From Crossiella equi (GTDB lineage Bacteria > Actinomycetota > Actinomycetes > Mycobacteriales > Pseudonocardiaceae), in contig NZ_JAGIOO010000001.1 of the NCBI RefSeq assembly GCF_017876755.1, positions 7,673,786 to 7,737,785 of the forward strand: a stretch of 64,000 nt of DNA, in the 5' to 3' direction. The position numbers and the translations under genes were made by a program. This document shows positions 1 to 8,552 of the stretch, in pieces. The stretch's first letter is position 1; each line of letters opens with the position of its first letter. A model generated the notes under the pieces. The model was given only the letters and a program-made list of their open reading frames with translations. It was not told where the DNA came from and searched no databases.

Positions 1-2
1 GC

Positions 3-47
3 CTGGCCGCGGCGCTGCCACTGCCCAAGCGGGGGAGGACGGCATGA
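3..47 (+). CDS. azlC: AzlC-family permease large subunit, C-terminal end only
   Basis: Only the last 14 codons are in the window (LAAALPLPKRGRTA then TGA). The stop overlaps the ATG of the next gene (ATGA), which is the usual azlC-azlD arrangement for the two-subunit branched-chain amino-acid exporter of the inner membrane. The identity is inferred from this overlap with an AzlD-like gene and a plausible tail; the body of the gene lies upstream of the window. Confidence 0.6.
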   Translation: MAAALPLPKRGRTA

Positions 48-352
48 CCCTGACCACGATCCTGGTCCTGGCCGCGGGCACCTACGCCCTGCGCGCGGCG
101 GGCCCCTTCCTGCGCGACCGCCTGGAGGTCTCGGAGCGGCTCCAGCGCGGCCTGGCCCTGGCCGCGGTGGCCCTGCTGACCGCGCTGGTGCTCACCCAGA
201 CCTTCCTGGACGGCCAGTCCTTCACCGGCTGGGCCCGCCCGGCCGGGGTGCTCGTCGGCGGGGTCGCGGCGTGGCTGCGGTGGCCGTTCGTCGTGGTAGT
301 GCTGCTGGCGGCGGGCACGGCCGCGGGCCTGCGCCTGCTGGGCGTGCCCTGA
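44..352 (+). CDS. azlD: AzlD-family branched-chain amino-acid transport subunit
   Basis: A 102-residue very hydrophobic protein with about three to four predicted membrane segments (roughly residues 5-20, 38-53, 66-78 and 80-98) and the short TYALRAAGPFLRD motif near the N-terminus that is typical of AzlD. AzlD works with AzlC to export branched-chain amino acids or analogues. It overlaps the upstream stop by 4 bp, so the two are translationally coupled. An Lrp-type regulator lies 1 kb downstream, but nothing shows that it controls this pair. Confidence 0.85.
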   Translation: MTLTTILVLAAGTYALRAAGPFLRDRLEVSERLQRGLALAAVALLTALVLTQTFLDGQSFTGWARPAGVLVGGVAAWLRWPFVVVVLLAAGTAAGLRLLGVP

Positions 353-358
353 CGCCGG

Positions 359-1348
359 TCAGCGCGGCAGCGGTTCGGTGAGCTTGGTGCCGTTCACCCC
401 GACCGCCACGCAGACCGCGTTGCGGTCACCCCGGCGCCAGGACTCGGCGGTCGGGTAGAAGTACATCATCTCCAGCCGGTCGGCCAGCGGGCCTTCGCTG
501 AGCTTGGCCGGGACGCGCCGGGAGCACTCCTCGTCGACGGTCTCCTGCACCTTGGCCACCCCCGGGTAGCCGCTGCCGCCGCTGACGGTGAAGCGGTCCA
601 GCACCTCGGCCTGGTGCGGGTCGGTGCACGGCTGCGCGGTCACCGAGACCGCCTCCTTGCGGTCGGAGATGCCGTCGAAGCAGTGGCCACGGTCGAGCTG
701 GAAGACCGACAGGCGGCCGGACTCCACGACCTGGCCGTTCGCGTCGAGCCGGGCCGACATCGACGCCGAGACCACCACGCCGACCACGATCAGGCACACC
801 CACAGCGACCCCGTCACGATGCCCGCGACGGCCATGCCCTTGCCGCTGTCCCCGCGCCGCCTGATCTGCGACAGCGCCACGAACCCGAAGATGATGCCCA
901 GCAACAGCAGGTTGCCCAGGATGCCGAGCACCAGGGCGGCGATGGCGAAGCCGTTGACGTTGCCGGGCGCCGGCAGCCGCCGCTGGCTCTGGTCGTAGGC
1001 ACCACCCGGCCCGTACGGCGACGGGTACCCCGGCGGAGCCTGCGCGTAGGGCTGGCCCGCGTACCCGGGCGGCGCCGCGTAGGCGGGCGGTGCCGGGTAG
1101 CCGGTCGGCCCGGCGGCACTCGCCACCGCGGCCTGTCCCGCCGCCTCCGGCTGTCCAGTCGCCTCGGTGTGACCGGTCGTCCCGGCCTGCCCGGTGGTCC
1201 CAGGCTGTTCAGCCGTTTCGGCCTGCCCGGCCGTCTCCGGCCGCGCCGCGGACTCCGGCTGCCCGGCGGTCCCGGTCTGCCCGGCCGCCACCCCCGGTGT
1301 TTCCTCGTCCTCCGGCCGTCCCGGCTGGTTCGTCCCCGGTGTCGTCAT
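359..1348 (-). CDS. DUF4190 / septum-formation-domain membrane protein with low-complexity N-terminus
   Basis: 329 residues. About 130 N-terminal residues are low-complexity: first Gly/Gln/Thr/Ala-rich degenerate heptads (ETAGQAE, GTTGQAG, EATGQPE), then a Pro/Tyr/Gly-rich part. Two membrane helices follow (about residues 135-160 and 175-200, the DUF4190 unit FAIAALVLGILGNLL), then an extracytoplasmic domain with four cysteines (HCFDGI, QPCTDPH, EECSRR, NAVCVAV) matching the septum_formation domain. Such proteins are common actinobacterial cell-envelope proteins of unknown biochemical role. ATG at 1348 is preferred because it follows a G-rich ribosome-binding stretch; a GTG three bases upstream is also possible. 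Confidence 0.8.
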   Translation of the reverse strand: MTTPGTNQPGRPEDEETPGVAAGQTGTAGQPESAARPETAGQAETAEQPGTTGQAGTTGHTEATGQPEAAGQAAVASAAGPTGYPAPPAYAAPPGYAGQPYAQAPPGYPSPYGPGGAYDQSQRRLPAPGNVNGFAIAALVLGILGNLLLLGIIFGFVALSQIRRRGDSGKGMAVAGIVTGSLWVCLIVVGVVVSASMSARLDANGQVVESGRLSVFQLDRGHCFDGISDRKEAVSVTAQPCTDPHQAEVLDRFTVSGGSGYPGVAKVQETVDEECSRRVPAKLSEGPLADRLEMMYFYPTAESWRRGDRNAVCVAVGVNGTKLTEPLPR

Positions 1349-1375
1349 CACGCCCCCCCTGTGCTCGCAAACCGG

Positions 1376-1876
1376 TCAATCGTGCAGCACCGCGCTCGTC
1401 GGCGGTACTGCGTTCTTGCGCACATGCTCGAACATGAGGTGCGTCTGCAGCTGCGCGACCTCCTTGCGCGTGGTGAAGGAGTCCAGGACCAGGCGTTGCA
1501 GGTGCGCGGTGTCGGCCACCGCCACGTGCACCAGGAAGTCGTCCGGCCCGGCCACGTGCGAGAGCGCGATCGTCTCCGGCAGCCCCATGACGAAGTCCAG
1601 GAACGGCTGCACGATCGCCCGGGTGTGCGGCCGCACCCGCACCGCGATCATCGCCTGGATCGGCCGCCCCAGCGCCGCCAGGTCCACCTCCGCCCGGTAC
1701 CCGGTGAGCACGCCCCGCTCGCGCAGCGCCCGGTGCCGCACCAGACAGGTCGAGGGCGCCAGGTTCACCCGTTCCGCGAGGTCCTTGTTCGGCAGCCGAG
1801 CGTCGTTCTGCAACTCCTGCACGATGGCCGCGTCCACCGCATCCAGCACGGACTTCACCTCATTTCGCCGAACCAC
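1376..1876 (-). CDS. Lrp/AsnC-family transcriptional regulator
   Basis: 166 residues. The N-terminal winged helix-turn-helix spans about residues 10-65 (DAAIVQELQNDARLPNKDLA, with APSTCLVRHRAL as recognition helix). The RAM ligand-binding/oligomerisation domain spans about residues 70-150. The family senses amino acids and binds DNA as dimers to octamers. The gene is divergent from the PLP sulfur-amino-acid enzyme at 1925 with only 48 bp between them, so it most likely controls that gene, and perhaps the permease after it, as well as itself. The effector is not readable from sequence. Confidence 0.9.
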   Translation of the reverse strand: MVRRNEVKSVLDAVDAAIVQELQNDARLPNKDLAERVNLAPSTCLVRHRALRERGVLTGYRAEVDLAALGRPIQAMIAVRVRPHTRAIVQPFLDFVMGLPETIALSHVAGPDDFLVHVAVADTAHLQRLVLDSFTTRKEVAQLQTHLMFEHVRKNAVPPTSAVLHD

Positions 1877-1924
1877 ATTCGAAAACTTCCCGGTAGTGCC
1901 GACTAATCATCGACGATCCCGCCC

Positions 1925-3133
1925 ATGCAGAGTATCCAGTACAGCGGCTCCCGCACCCGCGCCGTGCACGCCGGACGGGACGAGCTCGGCGCCCTCGGCG
2001 TGCACGCGCTGCCCCTCGACCTGTCCACCACCTACCCGATCGCCGACCCCGGCCTGGGCGAGCAGGCGCTGCTGGAGCTGGCCGAGGGCGCGCCCGCCGC
2101 CGCCTCCCCGGTGTACGGGCGCCTGCACAACCCGACCGTGGCCCGCTTCGAGCGCGCCCTGGCCGCGCTGGAGGGCCTGCCGGAGGCGGTGGCCTTCGCC
2201 AGCGGCATGGCCGCGGTCGCCGCCGTGCTGCAGGCCGCGTGCGTGCTCACCGGCAGGCGGCACGTGGTCGCGGTGCGCCCGCTCTACGGCGGCACCGACC
2301 ACCTGCTGGCCAGCGGCCTGCTCGGCACCGAGACCACCTACGCCACCCCGGATGGCGTGGCCGCCGCGATCCGCCCGGACACCGGCCTGGTCGTGGTGGA
2401 GACCCCGGCCAACCCCACCCTGGACCTGGTCGACCTGACCGCCCTGGCCGCCGCGGCGGGGGACGTGCCGCTGCTGGTGGACAACACCTTCGCCACGCCG
2501 GTGCTCCAGAACCCGGCCGCGCACGGCGCCACCTACGTGCTGCACTCGGCGACCAAGTACCTCGGCGGCCACGGCGACACCTTCGGCGGGGTGGTCGCCG
2601 CGCCCGAGCACGAGGCCGCCGCGCTGCGCTCGGTGCGGGTGGTCACCGGCGCGCTGCTGCACCCGCTGGCCGGGTACCTGCTGCACCGCGGCCTGGCCAC
2701 CCTGCCGGTGCGGGTGGAGGCCGCGCAGCGCACCGCGGCCGAGCTGGCCCGGCGCCTGGCCGCGCACCCGTCCGTGGCGGCAGTCCACTACCCCGGGTTG
2801 CCGGGCGCCGATCCCGGCGGCCTGGTCGGCGGCCAGCTGAGGGGGCCCGGGGCCGTGCTGGCCTTCGAGACCTTCGAAGAATCGGATGCCGTGCTGTCCG
2901 GTCTCCGCCTCCTCACGCACGCCGTGAGCCTCGGCTCCGTGGACTCCCTGATCGAGCGACCGGCCGCCCTGACGCACCGCGTCGTCGCCGAGGAGGACCG
3001 TCTGACCTGCGGGATCAGTCCCCGGCTGCTGCGGGTCTCGGTCGGTCTGGAGGACGTCGAGGACCTCTGGTTGGACCTGGACCAATCACTCAATTCGGCC
3101 AAAAGAGTGAACGTGATCCCCGTTACGTCGTAG
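1925..3133 (+). CDS. Trans-sulfuration PLP enzyme (cystathionine/methionine gamma-lyase family)
   Basis: 402 residues, a normal length for the Cys/Met-metabolism PLP family. The PLP lysine is Lys211 in SATKYLGGHGD, the cofactor aspartate is in LLVDNTFATP, the phosphate/ring contacts include YGRLHNPT and FASGMAA, and the C-terminal SLGSVDSLIERPA is typical. These cytosolic tetramers catalyse gamma- or beta-elimination or replacement on methionine, cystathionine or homocysteine. Sequence alone does not separate methionine gamma-lyase from cystathionine gamma-lyase/synthase. A divergent Lrp regulator on one side and an amino-acid permease on the other favour catabolism of an imported amino acid. 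Confidence 0.85.
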   Translation: MQSIQYSGSRTRAVHAGRDELGALGVHALPLDLSTTYPIADPGLGEQALLELAEGAPAAASPVYGRLHNPTVARFERALAALEGLPEAVAFASGMAAVAAVLQAACVLTGRRHVVAVRPLYGGTDHLLASGLLGTETTYATPDGVAAAIRPDTGLVVVETPANPTLDLVDLTALAAAAGDVPLLVDNTFATPVLQNPAAHGATYVLHSATKYLGGHGDTFGGVVAAPEHEAAALRSVRVVTGALLHPLAGYLLHRGLATLPVRVEAAQRTAAELARRLAAHPSVAAVHYPGLPGADPGGLVGGQLRGPGAVLAFETFEESDAVLSGLRLLTHAVSLGSVDSLIERPAALTHRVVAEEDRLTCGISPRLLRVSVGLEDVEDLWLDLDQSLNSAKRVNVIPVTS

Positions 3134-3192
3134 CGGACGCTGTTCCGCCGGATACAGCGCGTGGCGCTATCGTCCCCGGTTCGAGGGCACTG

Positions 3193-3222
3193 GGGCCCGC
3201 ACGACGGCGGGCCCGCTTGTTT
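3193..3222 (+). terminator. Rho-independent terminator after the PLP enzyme
   Basis: GGGCCCGC (3193-3200) pairs with GCGGGCCC (3207-3214) across a 6-nt loop, followed by T-rich GCTTGTTT. It separates the PLP gene from the permease, which starts 30 bp further on. Confidence 0.65.
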
Positions 3223-3251
3223 GGTTAATCGAGGACAGAGAGGGGCGCCGC

Positions 3252-4685
3252 GTGGCTTCCGCGCCGGAGCTCAACAACACGACGACGGATGACGACGGTT
3301 ACGTCAAGACGTTGTCCAACCGCCAAGTCCAGATGATCGCGATCGGCGGCGCCATCGGCGTCGGCCTGTTCCTGGGAGCCGGTGGCCGCCTCGCGGCGTC
3401 CGGCCCGGGCCTGGTCCTCGCCTACGCGGCCTGCGGCATCGCCGCGTTCTTCGTGATGCGCGCGCTGGGGGAGCTGGTCATGCACCGGCCCGCCGCGGGC
3501 AGTTTCGTGGAGTACGCGCGAGAGTTCGTCGGGCCCTGGGCCGGGTTCACCAGTGGCTGGATGTACTGGGTGAACTGGGCGATGACGGGCATCGCGGAGA
3601 TCACCGCCGCCGCGATCTACGTGCACCGCTGGCTGCCGGACGTACCGCAGTGGATCACCGCGCTGGTCGCGCTGGTGGTGCTGCTCGCGGTCAACCTGCT
3701 CTCGGTGAAGCTGTTCGGCGAGCTGGAGTTCTGGTTCTCCGTCATCAAGGTCCTGGCGATCATCATCTTCCTGTTCACCGGCCTCGCGCTGGTGCTGACC
3801 TCAGCCGACGTCGGCGGGGCCACCGCGAGCGTGTCGAACCTGACCGCGCACCAGGGCTTCCTGCCCAACGGTGTCGGCGTGGTGCTGATGAGCCTGCAGG
3901 CCGTGATCTTCGCCTACTCCGCGATCGAGATGGTCGGCATCGCCGCCGGTGAGACCAAGGACCCGAAGAAGGTCCTGCCCAAGGCCATCAACGGCGTGGT
4001 CTACCGGATCGCCATCTTCTACGTCGGCTCGGTGATCCTGCTGGCCATGGTGCTGCCGTGGACGGCGTACTCCGGCCTGGAGAGCCCGTTCGTCACCGTC
4101 TTCTCCCGCCTGGGCGTGCCCGCCGCGGGTGATGTGATGAACGCGGTCGTGCTGACCGCCGCGCTCTCCTCGTGCAACTCCGGCCTCTACTCCACCGGGC
4201 GCATCCTGCGCTCGCTGGCGCAGAAGGGCGAGGCGCCCGCCTTCACCGGCAAGATGTCCTCGCGGCACGTGCCCTATGGCGGCATCCTGTTCACGGCCGT
4301 GGTCTACCTCTTCGGCGTGGTGCTGAACTACCTGGTGCCCAAGGAGGCCTTCGACATCGCGATCGCGATCGCCTCGCTGGGCGTGATCACCACGTGGATC
4401 ACGTTGCTGTACTGCCAGATCCGGTTCCGCCGCAAGTGCGACGCCGGGGAGCTGCCGCGCTCGGAGTTCCGCATGCCGGGCGCGCCGTACACCGGCTGGG
4501 CCGCGATCGCCTTCCTGGTGTTCGTGCTGGTGCTGATGGCCTTCTCCGAGGGGCCTGAGGTGTGGGCGTTCTACTCCATGCCGGTGCTGGCCGTGGTGCT
4601 GTTCGTCGGCTGGAAGCTGGTGGCCAAGCGGTCCACCGCGCTGCAGTCGACCCCGGCCAAGCAGAGCCCGGTCGCGGGCGAATAG
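3252..4685 (+). CDS. APC-superfamily amino-acid permease
   Basis: 477 residues with about 12 hydrophobic segments. The N-terminal signature [14 protein letters not shown] and [20 protein letters not shown] are hallmarks of the AAT branch of the APC superfamily (GABA, lysine, asparagine, D-serine/alanine permeases), which are proton-driven amino-acid importers of the inner membrane. The GTG start follows an AG-rich stretch (GAGGACAGAGAGGGG). It lies in line behind the sulfur-amino-acid enzyme but beyond a terminator. The substrate cannot be assigned. Confidence 0.88.
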   Translation: MASAPELNNTTTDDDGYVKTLSNRQVQMIAIGGAIGVGLFLGAGGRLAASGPGLVLAYAACGIAAFFVMRALGELVMHRPAAGSFVEYAREFVGPWAGFTSGWMYWVNWAMTGIAEITAAAIYVHRWLPDVPQWITALVALVVLLAVNLLSVKLFGELEFWFSVIKVLAIIIFLFTGLALVLTSADVGGATASVSNLTAHQGFLPNGVGVVLMSLQAVIFAYSAIEMVGIAAGETKDPKKVLPKAINGVVYRIAIFYVGSVILLAMVLPWTAYSGLESPFVTVFSRLGVPAAGDVMNAVVLTAALSSCNSGLYSTGRILRSLAQKGEAPAFTGKMSSRHVPYGGILFTAVVYLFGVVLNYLVPKEAFDIAIAIASLGVITTWITLLYCQIRFRRKCDAGELPRSEFRMPGAPYTGWAAIAFLVFVLVLMAFSEGPEVWAFYSMPVLAVVLFVGWKLVAKRSTALQSTPAKQSPVAGE

Positions 4686-4719
4686 GCTGGTCGGACCCCA
4701 GCGGTTCGAGCGGTTCGGA

Positions 4720-5349
4720 GTGTGCGCGGTGTCGGCAGCCCAGCCCGTGGTCGGTGTGCTCGCCCTGCAAGGCGACGTCCGCGAGCACCTCACCTCCCTC
4801 GCGGAGTGCGATGTGCTCGCCCGGCCGGTGCGTCGGGCGGAGGAGCTCGCGCAGGTGCACGGGCTGGTCATCCCCGGCGGGGAGTCGACCACCATCAGCA
4901 GGCTGCTGGCCACCTTCGAGCTGCTCGAACCGCTGCGCGAGCGGCTGGCCGAGGGCCTGCCCGCGTACGGCTCGTGCGCGGGGATGATCATGCTGGCGAG
5001 CACGGTGCTGGACGGTCGGGCCGACCAGCACCAGCTCGGCGGCGTGGACATGGTGGTCCGGCGCAACGCCTTCGGCCGTCAGGTCGACTCCTTCGAGGCC
5101 GACCTCGACGTCACGGGCATCGACGACGGCCCGGTGCGCGCGGTGTTCATCCGCGCGCCCTGGGTCGAGTCGGTGGGCCCGGACGTCGAGGTCCTCGCCA
5201 CCGTGCCCGACGTGCCGTCCTCCGGACCGGCCGCCGGTAGGATCGTCGCCGTTCGTCAGGGACGCGTGCTGGCAACCGCGTTCCACCCGGAACTGACCGG
5301 CGACGGGCGGGTGCACCGCCTGTTCGCGGACACCGTGCGCGCGGCCTGA
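4720..5349 (+). CDS. pdxT: Pyridoxal 5'-phosphate synthase glutaminase subunit PdxT
   Basis: 209 residues, class-I glutaminase fold. Seen: [10 protein letters not shown] near the start, the oxyanion motif PGGESTT, the nucleophile elbow YGSCAGM (Cys of GSCAG) and the His-Glu pair FHPEL near the end. PdxT hydrolyses glutamine and channels ammonia to PdxS, which makes PLP from ribose-5-phosphate and glyceraldehyde-3-phosphate. The pdxS partner is not adjacent; an amino-acid permease occupies the position where pdxS usually lies in actinobacteria. Starts at GTG 4720 and GTG 4729 are both possible. Confidence 0.93.
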   Translation: MCAVSAAQPVVGVLALQGDVREHLTSLAECDVLARPVRRAEELAQVHGLVIPGGESTTISRLLATFELLEPLRERLAEGLPAYGSCAGMIMLASTVLDGRADQHQLGGVDMVVRRNAFGRQVDSFEADLDVTGIDDGPVRAVFIRAPWVESVGPDVEVLATVPDVPSSGPAAGRIVAVRQGRVLATAFHPELTGDGRVHRLFADTVRAA

Positions 5350-5407
5350 CCAGCGCTCTGGTTAGCTGTGGGGAACGCGTGTCGGTGAAGATCGCAACGG
5401 AGGAGAG

Positions 5408-6160
5408 ATGAGCGGCCACTCCAAGTGGGCCACCACCAAGCACAAGAAGGCCGCCCTCGACGCCAAGCGCGGCAAGCTGTTCGCGAAGCTGATCAAGAAC
5501 ATCGAGGTCGCCGCGCGGACCGGTGGGGGCGACCCCGAGGGCAACCCGACGCTCTACGACGCCATCCAGAAGGCGAAGAAGAGCTCGGTGCCGTCGGACA
5601 ACATCGAGCGCGCGCGCAAGCGCGGCGGCGGTGAGGAAGCCGGTGGCGCCGACTGGCAGACCATCATGTACGAGGGCTACGGCCCCAACGGCGTGGCGGT
5701 CCTGGTCGAGTGCCTGACCGACAACCGCAACCGCGCGGCCGGTGAGGTCCGGGTGGCGATGACCCGCAACGGCGGCAACATGGCGGACCCGGGCTCGGTG
5801 TCCTACCTGTTCAGCCGCAAGGGCGTCATCATCGTCCCCAAGGAAGGCACCACCGAGGACGACGTGATGATGGCGGCCCTGGAGGCGGGCGCCGAGGACG
5901 TCAACGACCTGGGCGACTCCTTCGAGGTCATCTCCGAGGCGGGTTCCATGGTCGGCGTCCGCACCGCCCTCCAGGGCGCGGGCATCGACTACGACTCGGC
6001 GGACGCCAACTTCGTCCCGGCCACCACGGTCCCCCTGGACGCCGACGGCGCTCGCAAGATCTTCCGCCTCATCGACGCCCTGGAAGACTGCGACGACGTC
6101 CAGAACGTCTACGCGAACTTCGACGTGAGCGACGAGGTCATGGCCGAGGTCGACGCCTGA
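5408..6160 (+). CDS. yebC: YebC/PmpR-family regulator (TACO1 type)
   Basis: 250 residues, starting with the family hallmark [31 protein letters not shown]-like and [11 protein letters not shown] motifs follow. YebC proteins act as DNA-binding regulators or, in recently studied members, ribosome-associated factors easing proline-rich stalls. AGGAGAG lies just before the ATG. The order pdxT-yebC is conserved in actinobacteria, and ruvC normally follows closely; here ruvC is displaced by 7 kb of accessory genes. Confidence 0.95.
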   Translation: MSGHSKWATTKHKKAALDAKRGKLFAKLIKNIEVAARTGGGDPEGNPTLYDAIQKAKKSSVPSDNIERARKRGGGEEAGGADWQTIMYEGYGPNGVAVLVECLTDNRNRAAGEVRVAMTRNGGNMADPGSVSYLFSRKGVIIVPKEGTTEDDVMMAALEAGAEDVNDLGDSFEVISEAGSMVGVRTALQGAGIDYDSADANFVPATTVPLDADGARKIFRLIDALEDCDDVQNVYANFDVSDEVMAEVDA

Positions 6161-6176
6161 CCGAGAGGACGTGACG

Positions 6177-6214
6177 AAGGGGCGCCCCGGCTTCGGTCGA
6201 AGGCGCCCCTTTGT
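6177..6214 (+). terminator. Rho-independent terminator of yebC
   Basis: AAGGGGCGCC (6177-6186) pairs with GGCGCCCCTT (6202-6211), loop of 15 nt, followed by TTTGTC. It begins 16 bp after the yebC stop. Confidence 0.85.
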
Positions 6215-6225
6215 CTGTTCCGCAC

Positions 6226-6947
6226 TGCGGAGTTCTGGCCCCCGGAGCGGTTCGGCAGAGTGATTCGCGATGGCCCTGACCTGGCCTGATGGGCGATGAG
6301 CCGGCTCTTCGCAGGCCTGCGTCGAAGTCACCCGATCGTGGCGTGTTTGTGAGAAACGAATCCGCCCCGGAAAACGATCCGCTGGGGGAAGGCGGTGGCG
6401 CGGCGGCGGCCATGCTGCTCGTGGCTGTGCCCCTGCCCGGGGCTGCTGCCGGGGCCCACCCATGACCAGCACCCGGGCCCGGACCTCGGTGCGATGATCA
6501 CCCGGCGCCAGGCATCGAGCACCCAGAGCCGGGCGAGCACCCAGAGCCGGGCGAGCACCCAGAGCCGGGCGAGCACCCAGAGCCGGGCGAGCACCCAGAG
6601 CCGGGCGCGCACTCACCCGCTGTCTGACCCCGCGGCCCGGCCCCTCGTGCGACCCCGGCCAGCTGATCGCCGCCCGGCTCGATCGCGGTGCGCCCCGGCG
6701 TGGGCAGGGCCGCGAAATGCGTGGACCGCGGCATCCGGGGCGGTGTCAGGGCGGGTGCCGTTCATCTGTGTTGCCGCGCAAGGGAATTCGTCGACCGCGA
6801 GTCCGTGCCGGGCGGGGTTGCCGTGTGGTCGAGGGGGCCGGGCCGCGGGGCCAGGGGGCGCGGAAGTGCTTGTGACGGTGGGAATTGGGCCGTTTGGAGC
6901 AGTGGGGTCTGTGGTTGGGGGGTGTGGTGGGTGTGCAGAATGGGCGC
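6226..6947. other. 722-bp stretch without a convincing gene
   Basis: Several long frames cross this stretch on both strands but none has plausible codon use, a ribosome-binding site or a recognisable product. The only clear structure is the five-copy 18-bp tandem repeat at 6517-6606. The last part (about 6850-6947), with G/T-rich sequence, should hold the promoter of the first DUF4262 gene. Confidence 0.6.
6517..6606. repeat. 18-bp tandem repeat, five perfect copies
   Basis: The unit GAGCACCCAGAGCCGGGC occurs five times head to tail without a mismatch (6517, 6535, 6553, 6571, 6589). As 18 is a multiple of three it keeps every frame open, giving six-residue peptide repeats in all frames, but no frame looks coding outside the array. 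Confidence 0.97.
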
Positions 6948-7451
6948 ATGCCGCCCGTGGAGACCGCTGACGACAAGTTGCGCAATGAGCTCATGGCGAG
7001 TGCGGAGGCCAATGGTGCGGCCGTCGTGCATGTGCCGGAGGAGGACGGGGCCGCGAACTTCGCTCTGTCCGTGGGGGCCTGGCGGCGGTTCGGGGCGCCT
7101 GAGGTCGTGGTGATCGGGTTGCCCGAGGAGGTGGCCAACCACGCCGTCAACATGTACGTGCAGCGGGTTGGCAAGGGGGAGCGGTTTCCTCTGGGGCGGG
7201 TCTACGACGACTTCATGCCCGGGTTGCGCGTGGTGTTCGAGAAGGTGCACCTCGGGTACTACCCCGAGTTCCTCGGGTTCGTGTTCCTGTTCCACCCGCA
7301 GGGGAACTTCCCCGCGTTGCAGATGATCGTCACCACGCCCGAGGGGCATTGGCCCTGGGCCGATGACGCGCCTGCCGGGTTCTTCGAGTGGCAGCCCGTG
7401 CTCACCGACTCCGGGTATCCCGAGTCCTGGGCCGTGGCGGAGCTCGCCTGA
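6948..7451 (+). CDS. DUF4262 domain protein
   Basis: 167 residues from ATG 6948; the frame is open further upstream but that part looks non-coding. It matches the DUF4262 pattern: an N-terminal beta-rich half with a NFALSVGAWRR-type strand, RVYDDFMPGLRVVFEKV in the middle, and a tail with FPALQMIVTTPEGHWPW and FEWQPVL. The biochemical function is unknown; DUF4262 proteins are usually solitary cytosolic proteins. A second family member follows at 7596, so this is a divergent tandem pair, unlike enough to be an old duplication. Confidence 0.75.
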   Translation: MPPVETADDKLRNELMASAEANGAAVVHVPEEDGAANFALSVGAWRRFGAPEVVVIGLPEEVANHAVNMYVQRVGKGERFPLGRVYDDFMPGLRVVFEKVHLGYYPEFLGFVFLFHPQGNFPALQMIVTTPEGHWPWADDAPAGFFEWQPVLTDSGYPESWAVAELA

Positions 7452-7554
7452 GGTCGGTCCCCGGGTGCCCGGCTGGGCCGGGGCGCGTGCTCGGGTGCGG
7501 GCCTGGGGGGGCGACACGCCAGGCCGGCGGGGAGGGCTTGCCGTCGTCGTTGTG

Positions 7555-7568
7555 CGAACATATGTTCG
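7555..7568. promoter_or_regulatory. Perfect SOS box (LexA site)
   Basis: CGAACATATGTTCG is a perfect 14-bp palindrome identical to the Gram-positive LexA consensus core (CGAAC-N4-GTTCG). It ends 27 bp before the ATG of the second DUF4262 gene, placing it over the likely promoter. Confidence 0.8.
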
Positions 7569-7595
7569 AACGCGGGCGACGGCGAAGGGGTGCGC

Positions 7596-8114
7596 ATGGG
7601 TGAGCGGGGGATCGCGGAGCAGGAGCGGCGCGGGCTGTTGAAGCGGGTCGCCGAGGAGGACTTCGCCGCCGTGGCGGTGGCCGCCGAGCGGGATCCCGTC
7701 ACCGGGCTCGCCGTGCCCGGGTGTCACTACACCGTGGGGTTGTGGGCGTTGCGGCGCACGCCCGAGCTCATCGTGGTCGGCGCACCCGACCGGCACGCCA
7801 AGGACCTGCTCCGCCGCTACACCGAGCGTGCCGCCGCGGGAGAGGAGTTCCTGCCCGGGGTGCTCTACGACGGGTACGTCGAGGGGTACCGGGTCACGTT
7901 CGAACGGGTCGCGCCCGGACAGCTGCGCGGGTGGTTCGGGCAGGCCGGGGCGCTCTACCCCGACTGGGACTTCCCCGCCCTGCAGCTGCTCTGGCCCAAG
8001 CACGACCACACCTGGCCCTGGGACCGGCTGTGCTGGCGGTTCCACACCCACCAGCCGGTGCTCACCGCCAGCGGCGCCCCGGAGAGCTGGCTGCCCGGCG
8101 TCAACGGGCCGTGA
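7596..8114 (+). CDS. DUF4262 domain protein, putative SOS-regulated paralogue
   Basis: 172 residues. Family pattern: CHYTVGLWALRRTPELIVVG, GVLYDGYVEGYRVTFERV, then WDFPALQLLWPKHDHTWPWD and HQPVLTASG near the end. ATG 7596 is chosen because AAGGGG (7585-7590) sits 5 bp upstream; an in-frame GTG at 7590 overlaps that site. The function of DUF4262 is unknown. A perfect SOS box lies directly upstream, which suggests induction by DNA damage; this is an inference from the site only. Confidence 0.8.
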   Translation: MGERGIAEQERRGLLKRVAEEDFAAVAVAAERDPVTGLAVPGCHYTVGLWALRRTPELIVVGAPDRHAKDLLRRYTERAAAGEEFLPGVLYDGYVEGYRVTFERVAPGQLRGWFGQAGALYPDWDFPALQLLWPKHDHTWPWDRLCWRFHTHQPVLTASGAPESWLPGVNGP

Positions 8115-8123
8115 GCACGCGCC

Positions 8124-8531
8124 TCACCAGGTGCCCAGCACCCGGCTGACCGGGATCTCCAGCACCACGCGCGCCGGGTTCGGCTTCGGTTCGCGGTAGC
8201 GGCGGGCGTAGCGCCGCTCGGCATCGCGCACCGACTCGGCGTCCTTCCGCAGCACCGCCCGGCCCTCCAGGGTCGACCAGTGACGGCCCTCGAACTGGCA
8301 CACCGCCACGGTCAGGCCCGCCGCGCCCGCGGCCGCGACCAGGCGCGCCTTCACCGAGGCCGCGAAGGTGATCACCCGGGCCGTGCTCGTGTCCAGGTCC
8401 AGCGTCACGCCGACGGGGACCACGTGCGGGCTGCCGTCCGGGCGGATCGTGGTGAGGCTGGCCAGGCGGCGTTCGGTCCAGAACGCGGCGAACTCCGGGC
8501 CACGGGCGTGCAGGTCGACGAGATCGGTCAC
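8124..8531 (-). CDS. PPOX-class F420-dependent oxidoreductase
   Basis: 135 residues with the split-barrel flavin/F420-binding fold: FWTERRLASLTTIRPDGSPH at residues 18-37 followed by VVPVGVTLDLD is typical of the small F420-dependent PPOX group found in actinobacteria. Members reduce diverse substrates with F420H2; others only bind the cofactor, so the reaction cannot be named. It converges on the DUF4262 gene with a 9-bp gap and no clear terminator. Confidence 0.85.
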   Translation of the reverse strand: MTDLVDLHARGPEFAAFWTERRLASLTTIRPDGSPHVVPVGVTLDLDTSTARVITFAASVKARLVAAAGAAGLTVAVCQFEGRHWSTLEGRAVLRKDAESVRDAERRYARRYREPKPNPARVVLEIPVSRVLGTW

Positions 8532-8552
8532 AGAGGCGAGCCTAGGTCCTGC

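Noticed and set aside
1090-2438. Long frames antisense to real genes across the window
   Set aside because: In GC-rich DNA stop codons are rare on both strands; these frames are Arg/Pro/Gly-rich shadows of genes with clear families.
6517-6606. CRISPR array
   Set aside because: The 18-bp units are contiguous without spacers and no cas genes are present; the same holds for the 22-bp repeats at 28707-28785.
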